Below are positions 11,726-25,127 of a stretch of DNA of 64,000 nt, one piece after another. Numbering within the stretch: position 1 is the first letter of the stretch; each line of letters begins with the position of its first letter. The stretch spans positions 24,355,933-24,419,932 of the forward strand of contig OZ021724.1 of assembly GCA_963978545.1 (NCBI GenBank), written 5' to 3'. Both the position numbers and the translations under genes were made by a program. Below the pieces are notes generated by a model that worked only from the letters and a program-made list of their open reading frames with translations, did not search any database and was not told where the DNA came from. The DNA is from Linyphia triangularis. Lineage: Eukaryota > Arthropoda > Arachnida > Araneae > Linyphiidae.

Positions 11726-11905
11726 TAAAAATGAGAAATAGACTGCATTCAAGTGGCTGATTCTAAACTACGTGGGGTACAGATCTTTTGGAACGCCTTA
11801 CAAAATAGGAACGGACTACCCATAGCATGAAAGTATACCAATGGCAACCATGCTCGATTCAGGTTTGCCAAGTTGGCTAGATTATCTAATTTTTGAAAAG
11901 AAAAC

Positions 11906-14900
11906 CAATTCTGGCGTTGTGTTTGGCTTAATTTTATCTAACTTGGCTTATTCTTGACTGAAAGCTTTTGTTTACATTTTGTTATGTAGGTTTGAAGTTA
12001 GTTTTTATAATGAAGTTTTCCACTTAGAAAGATAAAAACTTTTAGATTGCTTACAAATTAATTAAAATGTAATAATTTTTTTAAAAATTGCCTAGTTTTT
12101 GTCGTTGAATTCATTGTTTATTTTATGATTTGACTGTTTTGTATATTGCAAAAATATCTGTTTGACAAAAGAACAGTGATCCTCAGTATATTTACGATAT
12201 AATAAAATGGAAGTCTTTAGTTTAGTAAAAAAAAAAGTTTATCATTTTCGTTGTTGCTCTTTCAAATTATTAAGGAATAACTTGTTTTATAGAATCATTT
12301 ATAATGGACAATTGGTACTTTTCAGAATAAGCTTCGATCTGGATTGTTAGTAATGCTGTTGAAATAAAGTTGCTTAAAATAAACTTTTTTGGCTTTTTGA
12401 AACAATATTCCTTGAAAGATAATTGGTTTTACAACTCTAACTTTATTAATGAATAACCTTTAACCAATAGCATTTATTTTTAAAGTATAACTATATAATG
12501 TGTTATTTGCATTATCTTTTTCAATTTTCGTTTTAAATTGTGTGTTATATAAATTTTGAATGTTAAAAATGTGCAGTGGCAGTGCAAAATGTGCAGTGGT
12601 AATAAAATATTTCCAAACATAGCTCAATTATTGCTGGAAGGAGCAAGGACGGCAAAATGACGTTAATCTTAGCATATTAAGCTTTTCCTTTTGTGAAGTG
12701 TGAAAGTAAAATTTTGATATTTTTCCTTTTTTGTTCGAGTTGTTGCATATCAATCAAATTCCTCTTTCATGTATTACGTTTTTAGATAATCTTAATATTT
12801 ATCAATTTATATTTTTCTATATTAATAACCTATTATTATGTTGTACAACAAGTGCAAAATAAACTTTGCATTTATGCTTCTAGAAAGTCAAATATAATCC
12901 ATAAAGTAAATATTATAAGACAAGTTCAGCATTAAATAGAAAGCATCAGCAAAAGTGGCAGATAATAAGAATAAAATTATAGAAGAAATAGAAAGGAACT
13001 TTCATAAGCATTCTCGTAAATTTTCTACTATACCTACAAACTAATTGTTCAAGTGCTCATTTACTATTTTGATATTGAAAATTTAACTTTTTACTTGACA
13101 TTTAAAAAGTGAATTCAGTGTATCTCGGTTATTCATGTGTGTCCTTCCTCGCTTCATTTTAAATTGATTGGTTCTTATTGGCATGCATGATAAAAAGAAA
13201 AGCTAGAAAAAATAATTATTTATGTGTTTTTCTATTTTAGATTTTAAAATATAAAAATAGTTTCTGTAATAAACATTTTCACTCAACCTCGGAAACGTGT
13301 CTATACCTAAAAAAATGTCAACAACCTTTAGGTAAACTTTATAGTCTTAACAGATTTGATATGCAAGAATTCTACTTTGCAAAAAGGCAAGATAAAGGCT
13401 CTGCACTTTTTATCACATTTAAATGTTAACTTGTCTTTTGTTAAAAAATAAAGAAATTAGTGGGATTGAATAAAATCAAAAAATTATTAAAATCCTACAT
13501 AGGATCAAAAGAACTATTGTAACTTTCTATAATTTGGGGTGATAAAATATTGAATATTTTGTTTTAGACTAGATGTCTTACACAAAAGTAACTAATGTTG
13601 ATCCACCCAGAGATGTGACAAAAAATATTAAAGTAACTTTAATTGTAAAAATTACTGCACTCAATAACATTTAGTATTTTTATCAAGTACTTAATTTCTT
13701 GAATTTTTTAATTGAATTAACACCTCAAATGCCTAATTTTGTGGAATGCAATACTTGTGTGTTTTGTTGCATTATATTTCCAAATTGACATAATTTAGAT
13801 ACCTTTTTAAAAGTTGATGACTGAAGATAGAATAATAGAGCTAAGTATTGTTGCAATACCCTATGAAGAGGAGAATCAAGGAGTTACAAAATATTGAATT
13901 ATTTATTATTTTTTAAAAACTTCTGAATTAGTATTGTAATATGATATTTGCCCCTAATAGTTTGTTTTTGTGAGAAATATATTTTTCAATATGCATGTTA
14001 TATTTTCTTAAAATTAACTGATTTTTTCTTGCAGTTTTCTAAGTATTTGAGACATTTTCAGTTGTTTTTCTATTTTAGTGTTAGTTCTATTTTAGTGGCA
14101 AATGATTGTCATGTTTATTATTATTATATAGTTTGATTGTCAACTCTATCTTCTATCAGTCTTAGGTTTTTAATTACATACAAATACCATTATATGTTTC
14201 ATCCAGCCAATCTCTCAAACCATGAGTTTCTATAAAATAACATTGCCACTTAAAAAATTTTAACCAATTGTTTTAAATTGTTTGGCAAGCAAAAACTTAA
14301 AAACTATGCCATTTATTTTCACCTTAATGTCTTTTGATTTTTTTAACTCTATGAAAAAGTAAACCAAGTTAATGAAAATTCAAATGGAAAAATATATAAT
14401 TAGTTTGAAATAAAGAATGTAGTAAGAGAGTAACTGTCCGTTCATTTATTCTATATATATTTATGTTTTAATCCCAACAGGTTGAAGTTGAATCTTTAAT
14501 TATTATTCTCAGGTAATAATTGTGTGGATGTACATTTTAATGTAGATATTTCTTTATTAGACAAGTAACCATTAAAATTCGTCCCACAACTATATGAAAT
14601 GAATTTCTCAAATGGAACTACATCAGTGTCTTAGCTGAGAAGACAATAAGTCACTGATAGAGAGAATAAGCTGGAATTACTAATAAATCTGTATAGTTTA
14701 TTGTTGAGTATTTTCTATAATAAAATATATAATTTATAAAATTATATAAAATGAATGAATATTTATGCAATAATCTTTTGTAATGTGTTAGATTAAATAA
14801 GTAAAAAGTCTTATTTTGGAATTATTTCCTTATTCGGCCAAATATAAATAAACTATGAGGCAAATTGCATTTGGTAATTTTTTATTCCTTTACTTAAGGA

Positions 14901-16080
14901 AATGTTAACTTAATTTTAATACTGCTAAATTAAATGGTTGTGTTTTCTATAATGGGGAATGTTTAGACAATTCTTGATCTTCAACTACAGTTTGACATGA
15001 AGAATATGTTACTTTTAAAGGTTAAGAGTTTTAAAATACATCATTTACTGTACATATATCAAGTCGTTAGTTATTTTCTGGTAACACAAATAATTAACTC
15101 CTCCTAAAAGTGTGTAATATATAAATTCTTACAGAAAAATAATAAAAGTAAATAAGATTTTTTTTTCTTCTATGAAATTCAAAGCTTTTCTACACTTTTA
15201 ATTTCAAAAGCCAGATAAGTACCAGTGCAATACCCCTGTGCCTTTCTCTGATGAAACGACGACGAATTGTAAAAATCATGTATTGAAATGGAATAAATTT
15301 TTTAATAACTTTACTCAAAGTTATAATGCTTAACTCCCTTCTGGGCGAGATTCAAAGTGATGGTCATGCCAGCTTATAGGTAAATGCAGTACTGTTTCCA
15401 GGGACATGCTGGCCATAGGATTGTCCAGTGCAATCACTTGGCCGGTCAGTGTTTCCAAAAAATGGGACAGTCCAGTATAGAAATATTTTTTCAATTTAAG
15501 TAGCTGCTTTTCTTAACGCTTTTTTTTTAAAGCCCTATGTGTTCAAATCCTAATCACTCCCACTAGAATGAGAATAATATGTGAATATGCAATATTAATA
15601 ATTATCAGAATGAGGAAATATTACAAGCGCTATGGTGACAGTAAATTGGACTGATTAGTTTTGTTGAAATTTCTTATGCATTTGTATTCTTTAAAATACA
15701 ATATTATAAGTTATAGACTTAAATAAATGTTTTGTTTCAACAGGTAGCGATAATAATACAAAATTTAGACTATTACATTAGTTTGATAGAGATAGTTTGT
15801 ATACATATTCAAAAATTGTATAACATTTCATATTTTTATACATTGTGTTGTATATAGAAAATAGCATTGATGAATTTTGACTTATTCTATAACTTTTAAA
15901 TAATCATTTTGGATGTCATTTTCGAATTAACATACTAGTTATATACCTGGACATTCGTTATTTTGCAATTCAGATTTCTTTATTTTAGTTTTTGCAACAA
16001 ACTATCTATGGTTTATGAAAACTAAATTTATCCATTGGGGGTATAAATGGTAGAGACAGAAAATTTGATTTAATTAAACT
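11906..16080. other. Non-coding interior of the MULE-type element
   Basis: AT-rich, no recognisable coding exon, RNA gene or clear repeat unit seen. Confidence 0.45.
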
Positions 16081-16084
16081 AATA

Positions 16085-16395
16085 TTAAAACTATTCAATT
16101 ATTAAAATTAGTAAATAAAACTTTTTAATTATTGAAATTATTATTAAATATAAATATTTAAATAATGAAATACATTAATTATTATAATTAATTGTTCAGC
16201 TTATTTTATTAATGAAAATTATTGAAGTTATTATTAAATATAAATAATGAAATACATTAATTATTATAATTAATTGTTTGGCTTATTTTATTAATGATAA
16301 TTATTGAAGTTATTATTAAATATAAATATTTAAATAATGAAATACATTAATTATTATAATTGTTCGGCTTATTTTATTAATGATAATTATTAAAA
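16085..16395. repeat. AT-rich tandem repeat, ~3 units of ~100 bp
   Basis: Units share GAAATACATTAATTATTATAA, then TTGTT(C/T)(A/G)GCTTATTTTATTAATGA. Units differ by small indels. Confidence 0.75.
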
Positions 16396-16761
16396 TTTGA
16401 TTAATGATCATATTGAAAATTTATGCTGGCATACTTCTGATATAGATTTTGCACAAGAAGTCAGGTTAATATTCTTATGTGTAAGACATGAAAAACTTAT
16501 AGAGATACTTATTTCGACGATTTGCTTAGTTGGGTTACACTGACATCTCCATTTCTACTCGCACAAGCACTAAATTGGAATCAAATGCGCAAGTGACCAT
16601 TATGGTTTCAATGGGACGATATAATCTTAAAAAAATCAATTAGAAACCAGTATCATTTGCCTTATCTGTTTTTTGCAGGAACCTGTCTCCATGACGTTAT
16701 TAAAATAGCAATAATTATGGGAGAAATTTTCATGTTGCAAAATGTTGATATCGCCGTTAAT

Positions 16762-16823
16762 GCCCAACATGTTTTCACAGTGGCGGAGTTCTAGAACTCC
16801 GCCACTGTTAAAACATGTTGGGC
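16762..16823. repeat. Near-perfect 62-bp GC-rich palindrome
   Basis: Arms of about 30 nt starting GCCCAACATGTTTT and ending TGGCGGAGTTC meet at a CTAG centre, with one mismatch (C/A). Much more GC-rich than its surroundings. Confidence 0.9.
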
Positions 16824-19227
16824 TGCTTTGAACGTAGTAGCTATACAATAATTCAAGAAGGCAATTTCATCTTACCCTAATCAAGGCTCGACTTACAAAT
16901 GCAGGGGCCCAGAGCACAAACCCGAGGGTTCCCTTCTCGTGATAAACGATTTTCGAAAGAACATACCAATAAAAGAGGCCTTATATACTAACTGTAATAA
17001 AATAAAAGTGTTTGAGTAATAATTTAGAATAGCAAAAAATTGCATCAAATGAATTGCACCATAAGAAATGACGTTTTTTGCAGTAAAATGGATACTCTAA
17101 AAAAAAAAAAAATATATCACGCTCTGAATTTCAAAAGCTGCCAAATTATAAAAATTATTCTATATAATGGAATTAAACAGAAATCTCTCTCTACATTCTA
17201 AGACACATTCTTAAGTTCTTTAAAAAAATATAGTTAAAAGCATTCGAATAAAACATAAAGTTGAATGTGCTTGCGGACGATAAGTTCAAAGAGTCTCCTT
17301 TCCAAAAAAAGCTATAAATAAACTTTTCGAATTTCCAAAAATTTCGGTATGCAGACGTGAATAATTTAGGGCCCCCAAAGTTCGGGGTCCTGATGGTCAC
17401 ATGCCCCAATCAGCCCTGTGTAAATTCAGCCTCTGATCCTACTACTCGCCAATGAAAACACATGAAAAGTCTTTTATGTAATAGTATTAAAAATGGGCTT
17501 TCAAGAGTTTTCATTAAATGTTTGGTATTAATTGTAAGAAAACATTCTAGTGACATATCATTCAAAGGGAAGAATACACAATTGAGGATTTGATGCTTTG
17601 ACTTTTGTAAATTATGCATAAAATCTGACCATCCTGATCTTGGTTGTGATATAATGTTAAAATTTCCCGAAGTACAACTGGGAATAGATTAATTGGCACT
17701 TGTCTAAAAGTTTCTTACTTCAGAACTATCAATGGCGCCATAAATGACTGGCCAGCAGGGATCGCTGGCGCATCCGACAATCATTACGTTCCTGAAAACT
17801 TTATAAAACTAAATTTCAAAATGATATTTGAAATGTAAGTAAAACAGGCTGCAATGAGTGCTGAGAAGTTTGCTATTGCTAATGCCCAGTCTATCGTCCA
17901 CAATAACACAGCAAAAGTGTTTTTGATAATAAAACCATCATATCAATGACAACAGATAAAAGTGACCTAAATTTAAATGAGAAACAAGATATAAAGGCTT
18001 TGGCTTTTATATATCGAGATAGGTTTTGTACACAACTGCAAAAATGTCCGCTGTCAACCCGATAGAACATATAGTCATTGTATAAAATAAGAAAAGCTAA
18101 GTGAAAGTAACGCGAGAAGCTAATTGATATCAATGATATTCTCACTACAGTTTTTTGTTCTCTGTTATGACTCATCTTAAATAATTTTACGGAAGATAAT
18201 TATAAGATTTAATCTCAGAAGCTGTATTATTGGATCTTAGAACTAGAATTAGAGAAAGTCAAAATAAGAAATTTTCAAAAACCCATAACTCTCCAAGAAA
18301 TAAAGTATCTAGTTTTCAGAGGCACAATAATGATGTTGAATGCATAGTGCAAGAGACTTTCTTTTAATTTGAAGCCTTACATTTTTCGTTCTTGCAGTCC
18401 CTGATGATCTGCTAACCAGTCATCATTTACTCCGCAACTATTAGGTTTAGTAAAAGAAGCTTTAGAAGAGCAAATAAATAAACTATTCACTGATGTACTT
18501 CGAAAAATTTCAAATTTCCATCTCACCCAAGACTAGGTGGGTCGGATTATGTATATGATTATCACTCGGATTCAGATTAATGGTCTATCTTATATTCTTT
18601 CCTATAATGTCAGATCTCGACAAATATATCATATGTACCTATTTTAATCTTCATATCCTGAAAAATCTTGTTAGTTAACGAATGTACACCTAACATTACA
18701 TTCGTTCAACCTTATGGTGGAAGGCTTTTACAATTGTTTCGGATGCAAAGAGATAGAAGAGGACGCATAACCCAATCGGCCCTAAATGGGTATATAAGCA
18801 CCGGAGGTTAATTTTTTTTCTCTATTGGGTAATTAATACTATTTGTATATAGGTTTTTATGTTTTCTGGTATTCTGAAGGAATTAGAAAATAAATATATA
18901 TATTATAAAACATGGAAACACTCTCAGATTGTAAATGACGGACTTGTTTTTGAGCACGCACATTACTCATGTTTTAATGGGTTTATATTAATTTAAATTT
19001 TACAGTTAGTATATATATATATATACACACAACTATATTTATGACATACTTAGTGCAAAAGAGTACTTATACATTATTATATCCATATCTAGACAATTAG
19101 GACATATATAGTCCCAGTTGATTGTACGATTTTCGAATACATTATTTACTGTCCCAGCTAGTCGACTATATATGATTGGGATATATCCTAGAAGATTTCA
19201 AGAAAATGGGAAAAATTAAACTTAAAG
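16824..19227. other. Non-coding interior, with a GC-richer repeat at ~16885-17420
   Basis: 16885-16945 (GGGGCCCAGAGC) and 17368-17425 (TTAGGGCCCCC, CCCCAATCAGCCCTG) look like two ends of a decayed hAT-like element. A related GGGGGCCCTAGA motif with an ATCAGGCC block is at 55995-56040. No TSD is visible. 18200-18560 has short codon-like runs, but none is long enough to call. Confidence 0.35.
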
Positions 19228-19401
19228 TAGCCAAACCCCGTTAACGCGAAATCGCTTAGCATGAAATTCCGTTTAACGTGAATAAAAAGCAATTCTCCGT
19301 ACTTAAAACTTAACGTTAATTTATGCGTTTAACTCGAAATTCGGTTAACGCGAACAATTTCAGCGGCCCCATCGACTTCGAGTTAACGGTGTTGGACTGT
19401 A
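19228..19401 (-). mobile_element. pogo/Tigger-like MITE, copy 1
   Basis: Flanked by TA on both sides. The reverse complement starts CAGTCCAACACCGTTAAC and ends CGTTAACGGGGTTTGGC, which are inverted termini. It aligns throughout with 37252-37422. CAGT-start termini and TA targets fit the Tc1/mariner pogo group. Confidence 0.75.
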
Positions 19402-19998
19402 TATTTCTTTTGGTATGTCAACATTATAAACTACTTTTCAGAGTTAAATAAATTTTAATCAAGCAAAAGTCGGGTCGAAAAGATTGTGTGTAAGTTGGCA
19501 CAATCCAGATCAAACAAAATTTGTCAGATATGAGATTGAAGATCTTGCTGATAGATAAAAAAAATTGTGGATGAGAAAGTATTATCTGGAGAAAAAATGG
19601 ATAATGAGTATTGTCTATAAATGATATAAATTGACTCATGACATAGTTGACATTTAAAGAACTATCTCCGAGCAGAACGTATTGGCATTTACACTAGCAA
19701 ACATATGCATAACATTTAGGAATCCACTCAGTCATATAAGCATGTTCAAAAAGATTAATTTGCTATGCGTCGTAGTAATAAGTATTTGGCAGCTTTTTCC
19801 AGTGATCTCGTAAATGTACTAACAGATTCGATTTCTCTGTATTCTAGACGTTTCATAAACGTGAAGATCTTCTCTTAGTTCAGACAGTAGTTAGTGCTTG
19901 AGAGAGAATTTTTTTTTTTTTCATTAAGTCGTTTCAAATGTTATGTAGCAGGATGATGATAGTAATAACATTGTATGTTATAATAAAAAATATATATA

Positions 19999-20386
19999 TT
20001 AAACCAAGTATTTACAACTCCTGTCTAACCCTCTCATTTTTGTGGTTAAAATGGCTTCCACACACTTAGATTTTTCTTGACTATTGTTATACCTCGGTTC
20101 TGCCAATCTCACAACACTGTTACAAGGCTTTTGTTGCAATTTGATGTTTTCAACCAAAATTACTGCACCTGTTCCATGTTTGTTTAAAGGCAAAAATTAG
20201 ATTGCTTAAACTTGAACCAAAAATGATTTTATATTTCTTTAACAAAGTCCAAATTATATCTCCTTGGTGAAGAATTGTGAAGTCAAACGTATACCGTATT
20301 TTATAACTAACATCTCTTAAATTAGGAAGGTTTTTGTAACCAGAGGTCATCAACCTTATAAGATAACAAGTGTTGATTTCTGACAT
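19999..20386 (-). pseudogene. Uncharacterised decayed reading frame
   Basis: Two overlapping minus-strand frames (20386-20150 and 20193-19999) read as one ~125-residue protein with a frameshift near 20160-20190. Composition is protein-like (mixed charged and hydrophobic, no low complexity). No motif recognised. It lies inside the MULE-type element on the transposase strand, so it might be an accessory gene or a downstream exon; this is speculative. Confidence 0.3.
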
Positions 20387-20891
20387 TAAACTGTATATGA
20401 TTGGTATATCCGTTTGTAATAATTTCTCATTTCAATGTATCTAAGGCAATTAAATTCTTCCCAATGAAGCACTTATTCTTAGGTGAAAGCTTATCCCAAT
20501 GTGCACAGAAGCAGGAATTTAGCGACATACAACCCAACATCATTCAAATATTATTAAATTGGATATGCATAAGTGAAGAGAAAAAAAATTAATGAAATAA
20601 GTTTCCACGCTTAAGGCCCAGTTTCAGCAAAAACCTCAGTTTAAATTACTAATGTTACAGATAACAGCATTTTTAAATTACCTCAATCAACAAGAGCATA
20701 ATTCAATTGGTATAGAAGCGGAGTTTCTTTCATTGATAAATTTTCAATAATAGTCCTACAATAATTTTTTTTAACCACAACAATAATTTTTCACCCTATT
20801 GAAGTAGTATTTAAAGTAAAATATTTTGTTGAGTTTATTCAATTATATTATAAGATTTTAAATGCCTTTCTTTTGAGTGAATTTCATCAAA

Positions 20892-21256
20892 CAGGGTTCC
20901 CACTTAAATCACAGAAAGAAAATCAATGACTTTTAAGGACCTTTGAAAATTTGTTTTCAGGCATCATGTCTAGATATAAATTTTTAATTAAGTATATTCC
21001 ACCAAAAAAGGTACAAGTTGGTGCATGAGTAATACAAATATGTCAGAATTCTGATACGATGCGGATAAGTGGCGCTCACGCGGGGATAGCAAGTCTGAGT
21101 TGTATTTTTATAAATTTTGCAGTTGGGCACACAACATCCACAAAAATTAAGGACCTCTAAGCATTTTCAATGACTTTTAAGTACCTCTAAGTATTTTCAA
21201 GGTCTTGAAAACCAGTTCAAAAATATTAAGCACTTTTAATGACAGTGGGAACCCTG
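20892..21256 (+). mobile_element. hAT-type MITE (CAGGGTTCCCAC termini)
   Basis: Starts CAGGGTTCCCACTT and ends with the inverted form GTGGGAACCCTG. The interior has repeated TCAATGACTTTTAAG(G/T)ACCT blocks. CAGGG termini are typical of hAT MITEs. Neighbouring 8-mers do not match, so the TSD has decayed or the copy was rearranged. Confidence 0.7.
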
Positions 21257-21479
21257 TGCAATGACTTCTAATAATCTTCTGCACAGATCATTCAAATACA
21301 TAGTTGATTTAAACAAATCAACAGCATATATATATATTATTTTTTTTTTGGGGGGGAAAGCAAAAATAAACTTGAGGATCAATAATTAATATAAATTTAT
21401 TATTCAAAGGCTTTATATAAGTAACAAAATGGATTTAATATAAATCAAATTACACTTTTATTTTACTAGGAGTTTCTTA

Positions 21480-23130
21480 AATATTTATAATTGACAATGA
21501 ATATTGGCTGATTTTGTTGCTTTCTTTGGCTCTTGAATGTCTTGTTGCGAGTCAACCAAAAAATATTTGTGATTGATGTCATATTTAAAATGAACATACA
21601 AACACAAACCTTTTTTTAGTCAGTCTTGAAATTTCACAGGATGATTTGCCAACAGCCAGCTTAGTATCCTCTTCTTGGAATAGGATAACATACATTATTA
21701 CAAGACAAAATTACTTTTAACACACCACCTATAAATCAGAATAATTCTGTTAAATAACAGCAAAACATGAATTAAAAAATATACATATTGGACTAAATAT
21801 GTATATCATACCAAATTAACAGGATACTTACATGTAAGGTAACAGAGTTAAATAAACATAAATGCCTTAAAATGTGAATATTAGTTGATAATGTTGCTTT
21901 CTTTGGCTCTTGTATGTCTTGCCGTGAGTCAACTGAAAAATATTTGTGATTGATGTCATTTTTAAAATGAACATACAAACACAAGCCCTTTTCAGTCAAA
22001 ATTCACAGGATTACTTGCCAACCCTCTTCCCCGTTAATGCCCTCTTCTTAAAATAGGACAACCCATATTATACAAGATAAAAATATTTTTAACATACAAC
22101 TTATGCATTAGAATAATTCAGTAAAATAACGTTATTTTAATGTTAAATTATATTCTTTTTAATAGTTTATTAATTATTTTAGTATTAGTTATTAATAATC
22201 TTTCAGTTAATATAATTAGTTAAATAATATTCATTTTAATATTATATTATTTTAGTATTAGTTATTAATATAATCTTTTAGTTAATATAATTAGTTAAAT
22301 AATATTATTTTTAATATTAGCTATTAGTACTATTAATTTAAAATTAGTTAGTAATAATCTTTCAGTTAATATAATTAGTTAAATAATATTATTTTAGTAT
22401 TAGCTATTAGTACTACTACTTTAATATTAGTTATTAAAAATCTTTCTGTTAATATAATTAGTTAAATAATATTCTTTTTAGTATTAGCACTATTATTTTA
22501 GTTTTAGTTATTAATAATCTTCCAGTTAATATAATTAGTTAAATAACATTCTTTTTAATATTATATTATTTTAGTATTAGATATTAGTACTATTACTTTA
22601 GTATTAGTTATTAATAATTTTTCAGTTAATATAATTAGTTAAATAATATTCTTCTTAGTATAATTATTTTAGTTTTAGATATTAGTATTATTAATTTAGT
22701 ATTATCTATTTTATTAGTACTATTATTTAGTATTATTTTAGTATTAGTTATAAATTTTCATTCAGTTAAATAATATTCTTTCTTAGTCAGTCTGAAACTT
22801 CAGAAAAAGATTTGTTAACTACTAGCTTAATGCCCCTTTCTTGGCACAGGACAATGCATATTATAAAAGATAAAGTGACTTTTAACAAACAACTTATAAA
22901 TTAGAACAATTCAGTTAAATAACATTATCTTTAGTATTTTATTAATTATTAGTACTATTATTTTGTAGTTATTAATATTTTTTCATTCAGTTAAATATAA
23001 GTTTTTAATCTGAAACTCTACAGGATAACTTGCCAACTTTATTGGCATAGGATAAGACAAAATTACTTTTGACACACCACTTATAAATTTAGTTAAATAA
23101 CAGCAAAACATGAATTAAAATATATATTGG
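21480..23130. repeat. Array of diverged direct repeats with AT minisatellite
   Basis: Blocks at 21490-21750, 21880-22125, 22780-22935 and 22995-23130 share CTTTTAACA(C/A)A(C/A)CACTTATAAAT-like and ACA(G/A)GAT(A/G)ACTTGCCAAC-like segments. Two blocks (21505-21610 and 21885-21995) also share a stretch that, on the minus strand, encodes about 35 similar residues around GLCLYVHFK and DIQEPKKAT. 22130-22770 is a tandem repeat of TTAATATAATTAGTTAAATA-type units. The array lies directly 3' of the protease reading frame (ends 23178), so it may be a repeatedly duplicated 3' exon. Confidence 0.55.
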
Positions 23131-23177
23131 AGTAAATACATATATCATATCAGATGAACAGCATGATTGCATGTAAA

Positions 23178-23801
23178 TTAATACAAGTCAAAATTACATT
23201 CGCCTTTAGTAATGCAGTCAAATATAAATGCCCTAAAATTCTGCGTGTTGAAATCACAAGGACCATTCTTTAGTTTCTGAAACACATAAAAAAATGTAAA
23301 AACACCACAATTAAAATCATCAGTTTGGATAACATGGGGTGGAATTAAAGGGTGAAAACCATTAGAAGGATTTATTTCATTTAGCACTAGGCACCAATTA
23401 CTCAATAGTTTGGAAGTTAGTTTACATGGGGCCTGATGTAATGGGTCTAAAAATTCCAACACTGCATTTTGCACATCAGCTATAATTAGCATCCAATGAC
23501 AATTTATATTGAAAGGAATAAATATCAGTCGTGCACTCTTGAACTCTTCCAGCTGAGAATAAGTAAAACAATTTTTACTTCGTAAAAGACGCATTGAATC
23601 TACACATGTAAATGATTGAGTCATTAAAATTTTCAGATATTTTGAAAATAAAAGCATCAATAATAGTATCATAGAGGAATCCTTTTTTAAATTGGTTTGA
23701 AACTGACTGATAAGTTAATTCTTGTTTTTGTGTGATTGAAGTGTCTAAGGATTTCAACATGTAAGAAGTTATTGAAACGTTATTGACCTTCAACAAACTC
23801 A
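23178..23801 (-). pseudogene. Second Ulp1-like cysteine-protease domain of the MULE-type element
   Basis: The reading frame is split by one frameshift near 23610-23650. The first part (from 23801) carries FLYDTIIDAFIFK, which parallels WLYDDVINFYFQ of the first domain. The second carries the C48-type catalytic set: His in CHWMLII, Asp in LEFLDP, Gln and Cys in IQTDDFNCGVF. Ulp1/SENP proteases cleave SUMO-like tags; in transposons the role is unknown. It follows the first Ulp1-like domain after a 38-nt intron-like gap, so it probably belonged to the same polypeptide, giving tandem protease domains. It ends with TAA-free sequence up to the stop at 23178. Inactive here because of the frameshift. 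Confidence 0.7.
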
Positions 23802-23839
23802 CTGAAATATCTTTACTATCACTAATTGGTAATACTTAC
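23802..23839 (-). other. 38-nt intron-like gap between the two Ulp1-like domains
   Basis: On the minus strand the first domain ends AATAAAA|GTAAGTATT and the frame resumes after GATATTTCAG|TGAG. Removing 38 nt restores one frame; reading through meets TGA at once. Splice-like ends are good, but 38 nt is below the usual animal minimum. It may be a shrunken intron or a frameshift beside chance motifs. Confidence 0.4.
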
Positions 23840-25127
23840 TTTTATTTCGGGCCATACATGGAGATATTTCCTCCACAAACATTGAGCTTGTTAAAGTATC
23901 ATAGATGTATTTTCGAAATTCAAATTTATCAAATGTTTTTAAACTCAGGTTATAAAGTAGTTGATGAGCATAATAGCAAATGAATACACCACAACTAATT
24001 GTATCCTGTTGCAAACAATGAATAGGGCTGCAAACGTGCAAGCTAAGGTTCAGGTTATTTGCTAAATTTGTTAATAAAGGTTGATATGTATTTTTACACA
24101 CACTACTATTTGGATCCAAAAAGTAAAGTACTTCCTCTTCTTTATTTATGACAATTAAAACCCAGTGGTTCTCAACAAGAACAGGAAGCAACACCTTATT
24201 AGTTGCAAATATATCAATTGAGTAAGCTCCATTGGATATTAGTAACTGCGTAACACAAGCTTTTTCAAAACAAAACTCTGTACTGTTTAAACATAAATTT
24301 TGAAAATAAAAATTGATGACATCATCGTACAACCATCTTTTTATAAAATCAGGGTTCATAGATTTTAATTCCCTTTCTTCATTTTCATCAATGCATGGAT
24401 CTAAGGATTTCAAACCAATATAACAAACAGACTTACTTTTTAAAGAACTGCCTTGCAAGTCTTGTGAAAACGAATAATTGTAGCCAACCTTTATGCGCTT
24501 TTGTGGAGGAATATTTAAAATGCTAGAATCATTTTTAAATGAATTCTTACCATTAGTAAATTTCCTTTTTAAGGATTGTCCTTTTTTGCATCTATTGCTT
24601 GTTTTAAACAAATTTTTCTGACATTGAAGCTTCTGATTAGGAGGTACTTTAGAAAAAGAGTCAACAAGATTAAGTTCATTGCTAATATTGGAATTGATTA
24701 CACCACGACAGCCTGAAACTAAAGTATTTAAGGATGACATGACATTTTTTAACATAGACTCCTCTAAATTTGGATGCTCAATCAAGTCTAACAACTTGAA
24801 AGTTAATTTTTTGCAAGCTGTTTGAATTCTCTGTTGTCGTTGCTCATTTGAATGAGGAGTGTTAACACTAAAAGTGGGATTTGCATCTTTACACAGCAGA
24901 GGTGAATTAGGTTTAATATCTTCAGTTAATTCTGGTTCAAAATCGTCAGTGTGATATGTAACGTTACTCTGACAGTTAAGAAAAGAGTGAACTTTGTGAA
25001 TATGTTTACACAAGTTGTTGCTGTCAATATCAGGGCAGGTACAGTGATACAAATGACTGCATAAAGACGCACAACAAACCTGAACACATTTAAAAAAAAC
25101 AGAAATCTGTTGAAGTACATGTTTCAT
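23840..25127 (-). pseudogene. SWIM zinc finger plus first Ulp1-like protease domain
   Basis: From the N-terminal side: a SWIM-type motif (HLYHCTCPDI...LCKHIHKVH; CxC then CxH), a ~200-residue polar linker with basic stretches (LKRKF, PQKRIKVG), then a C48/Ulp1-like domain. Catalytic residues are visible: His in ENHWVLIV, Asp in LYFLDPN, Gln and Cys in LQQDTISCGVFICYY. SWIM is the usual C-terminal part of MULE transposases. Upstream, homopolymer frameshifts (a run of 8 T near 25090-25100 and a run of 17 A near 25240-25256 on the coding strand) separate it from the transposase core. The region itself is open for over 400 codons, so decay is recent. Ulp1-bearing MULEs are known from plants; I cannot confirm an animal reference. 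Confidence 0.8.

Noticed and set aside
20401..20592. 63-codon plus-strand frame
   Set aside because: No motif, no splice context, AT-rich; likely chance.
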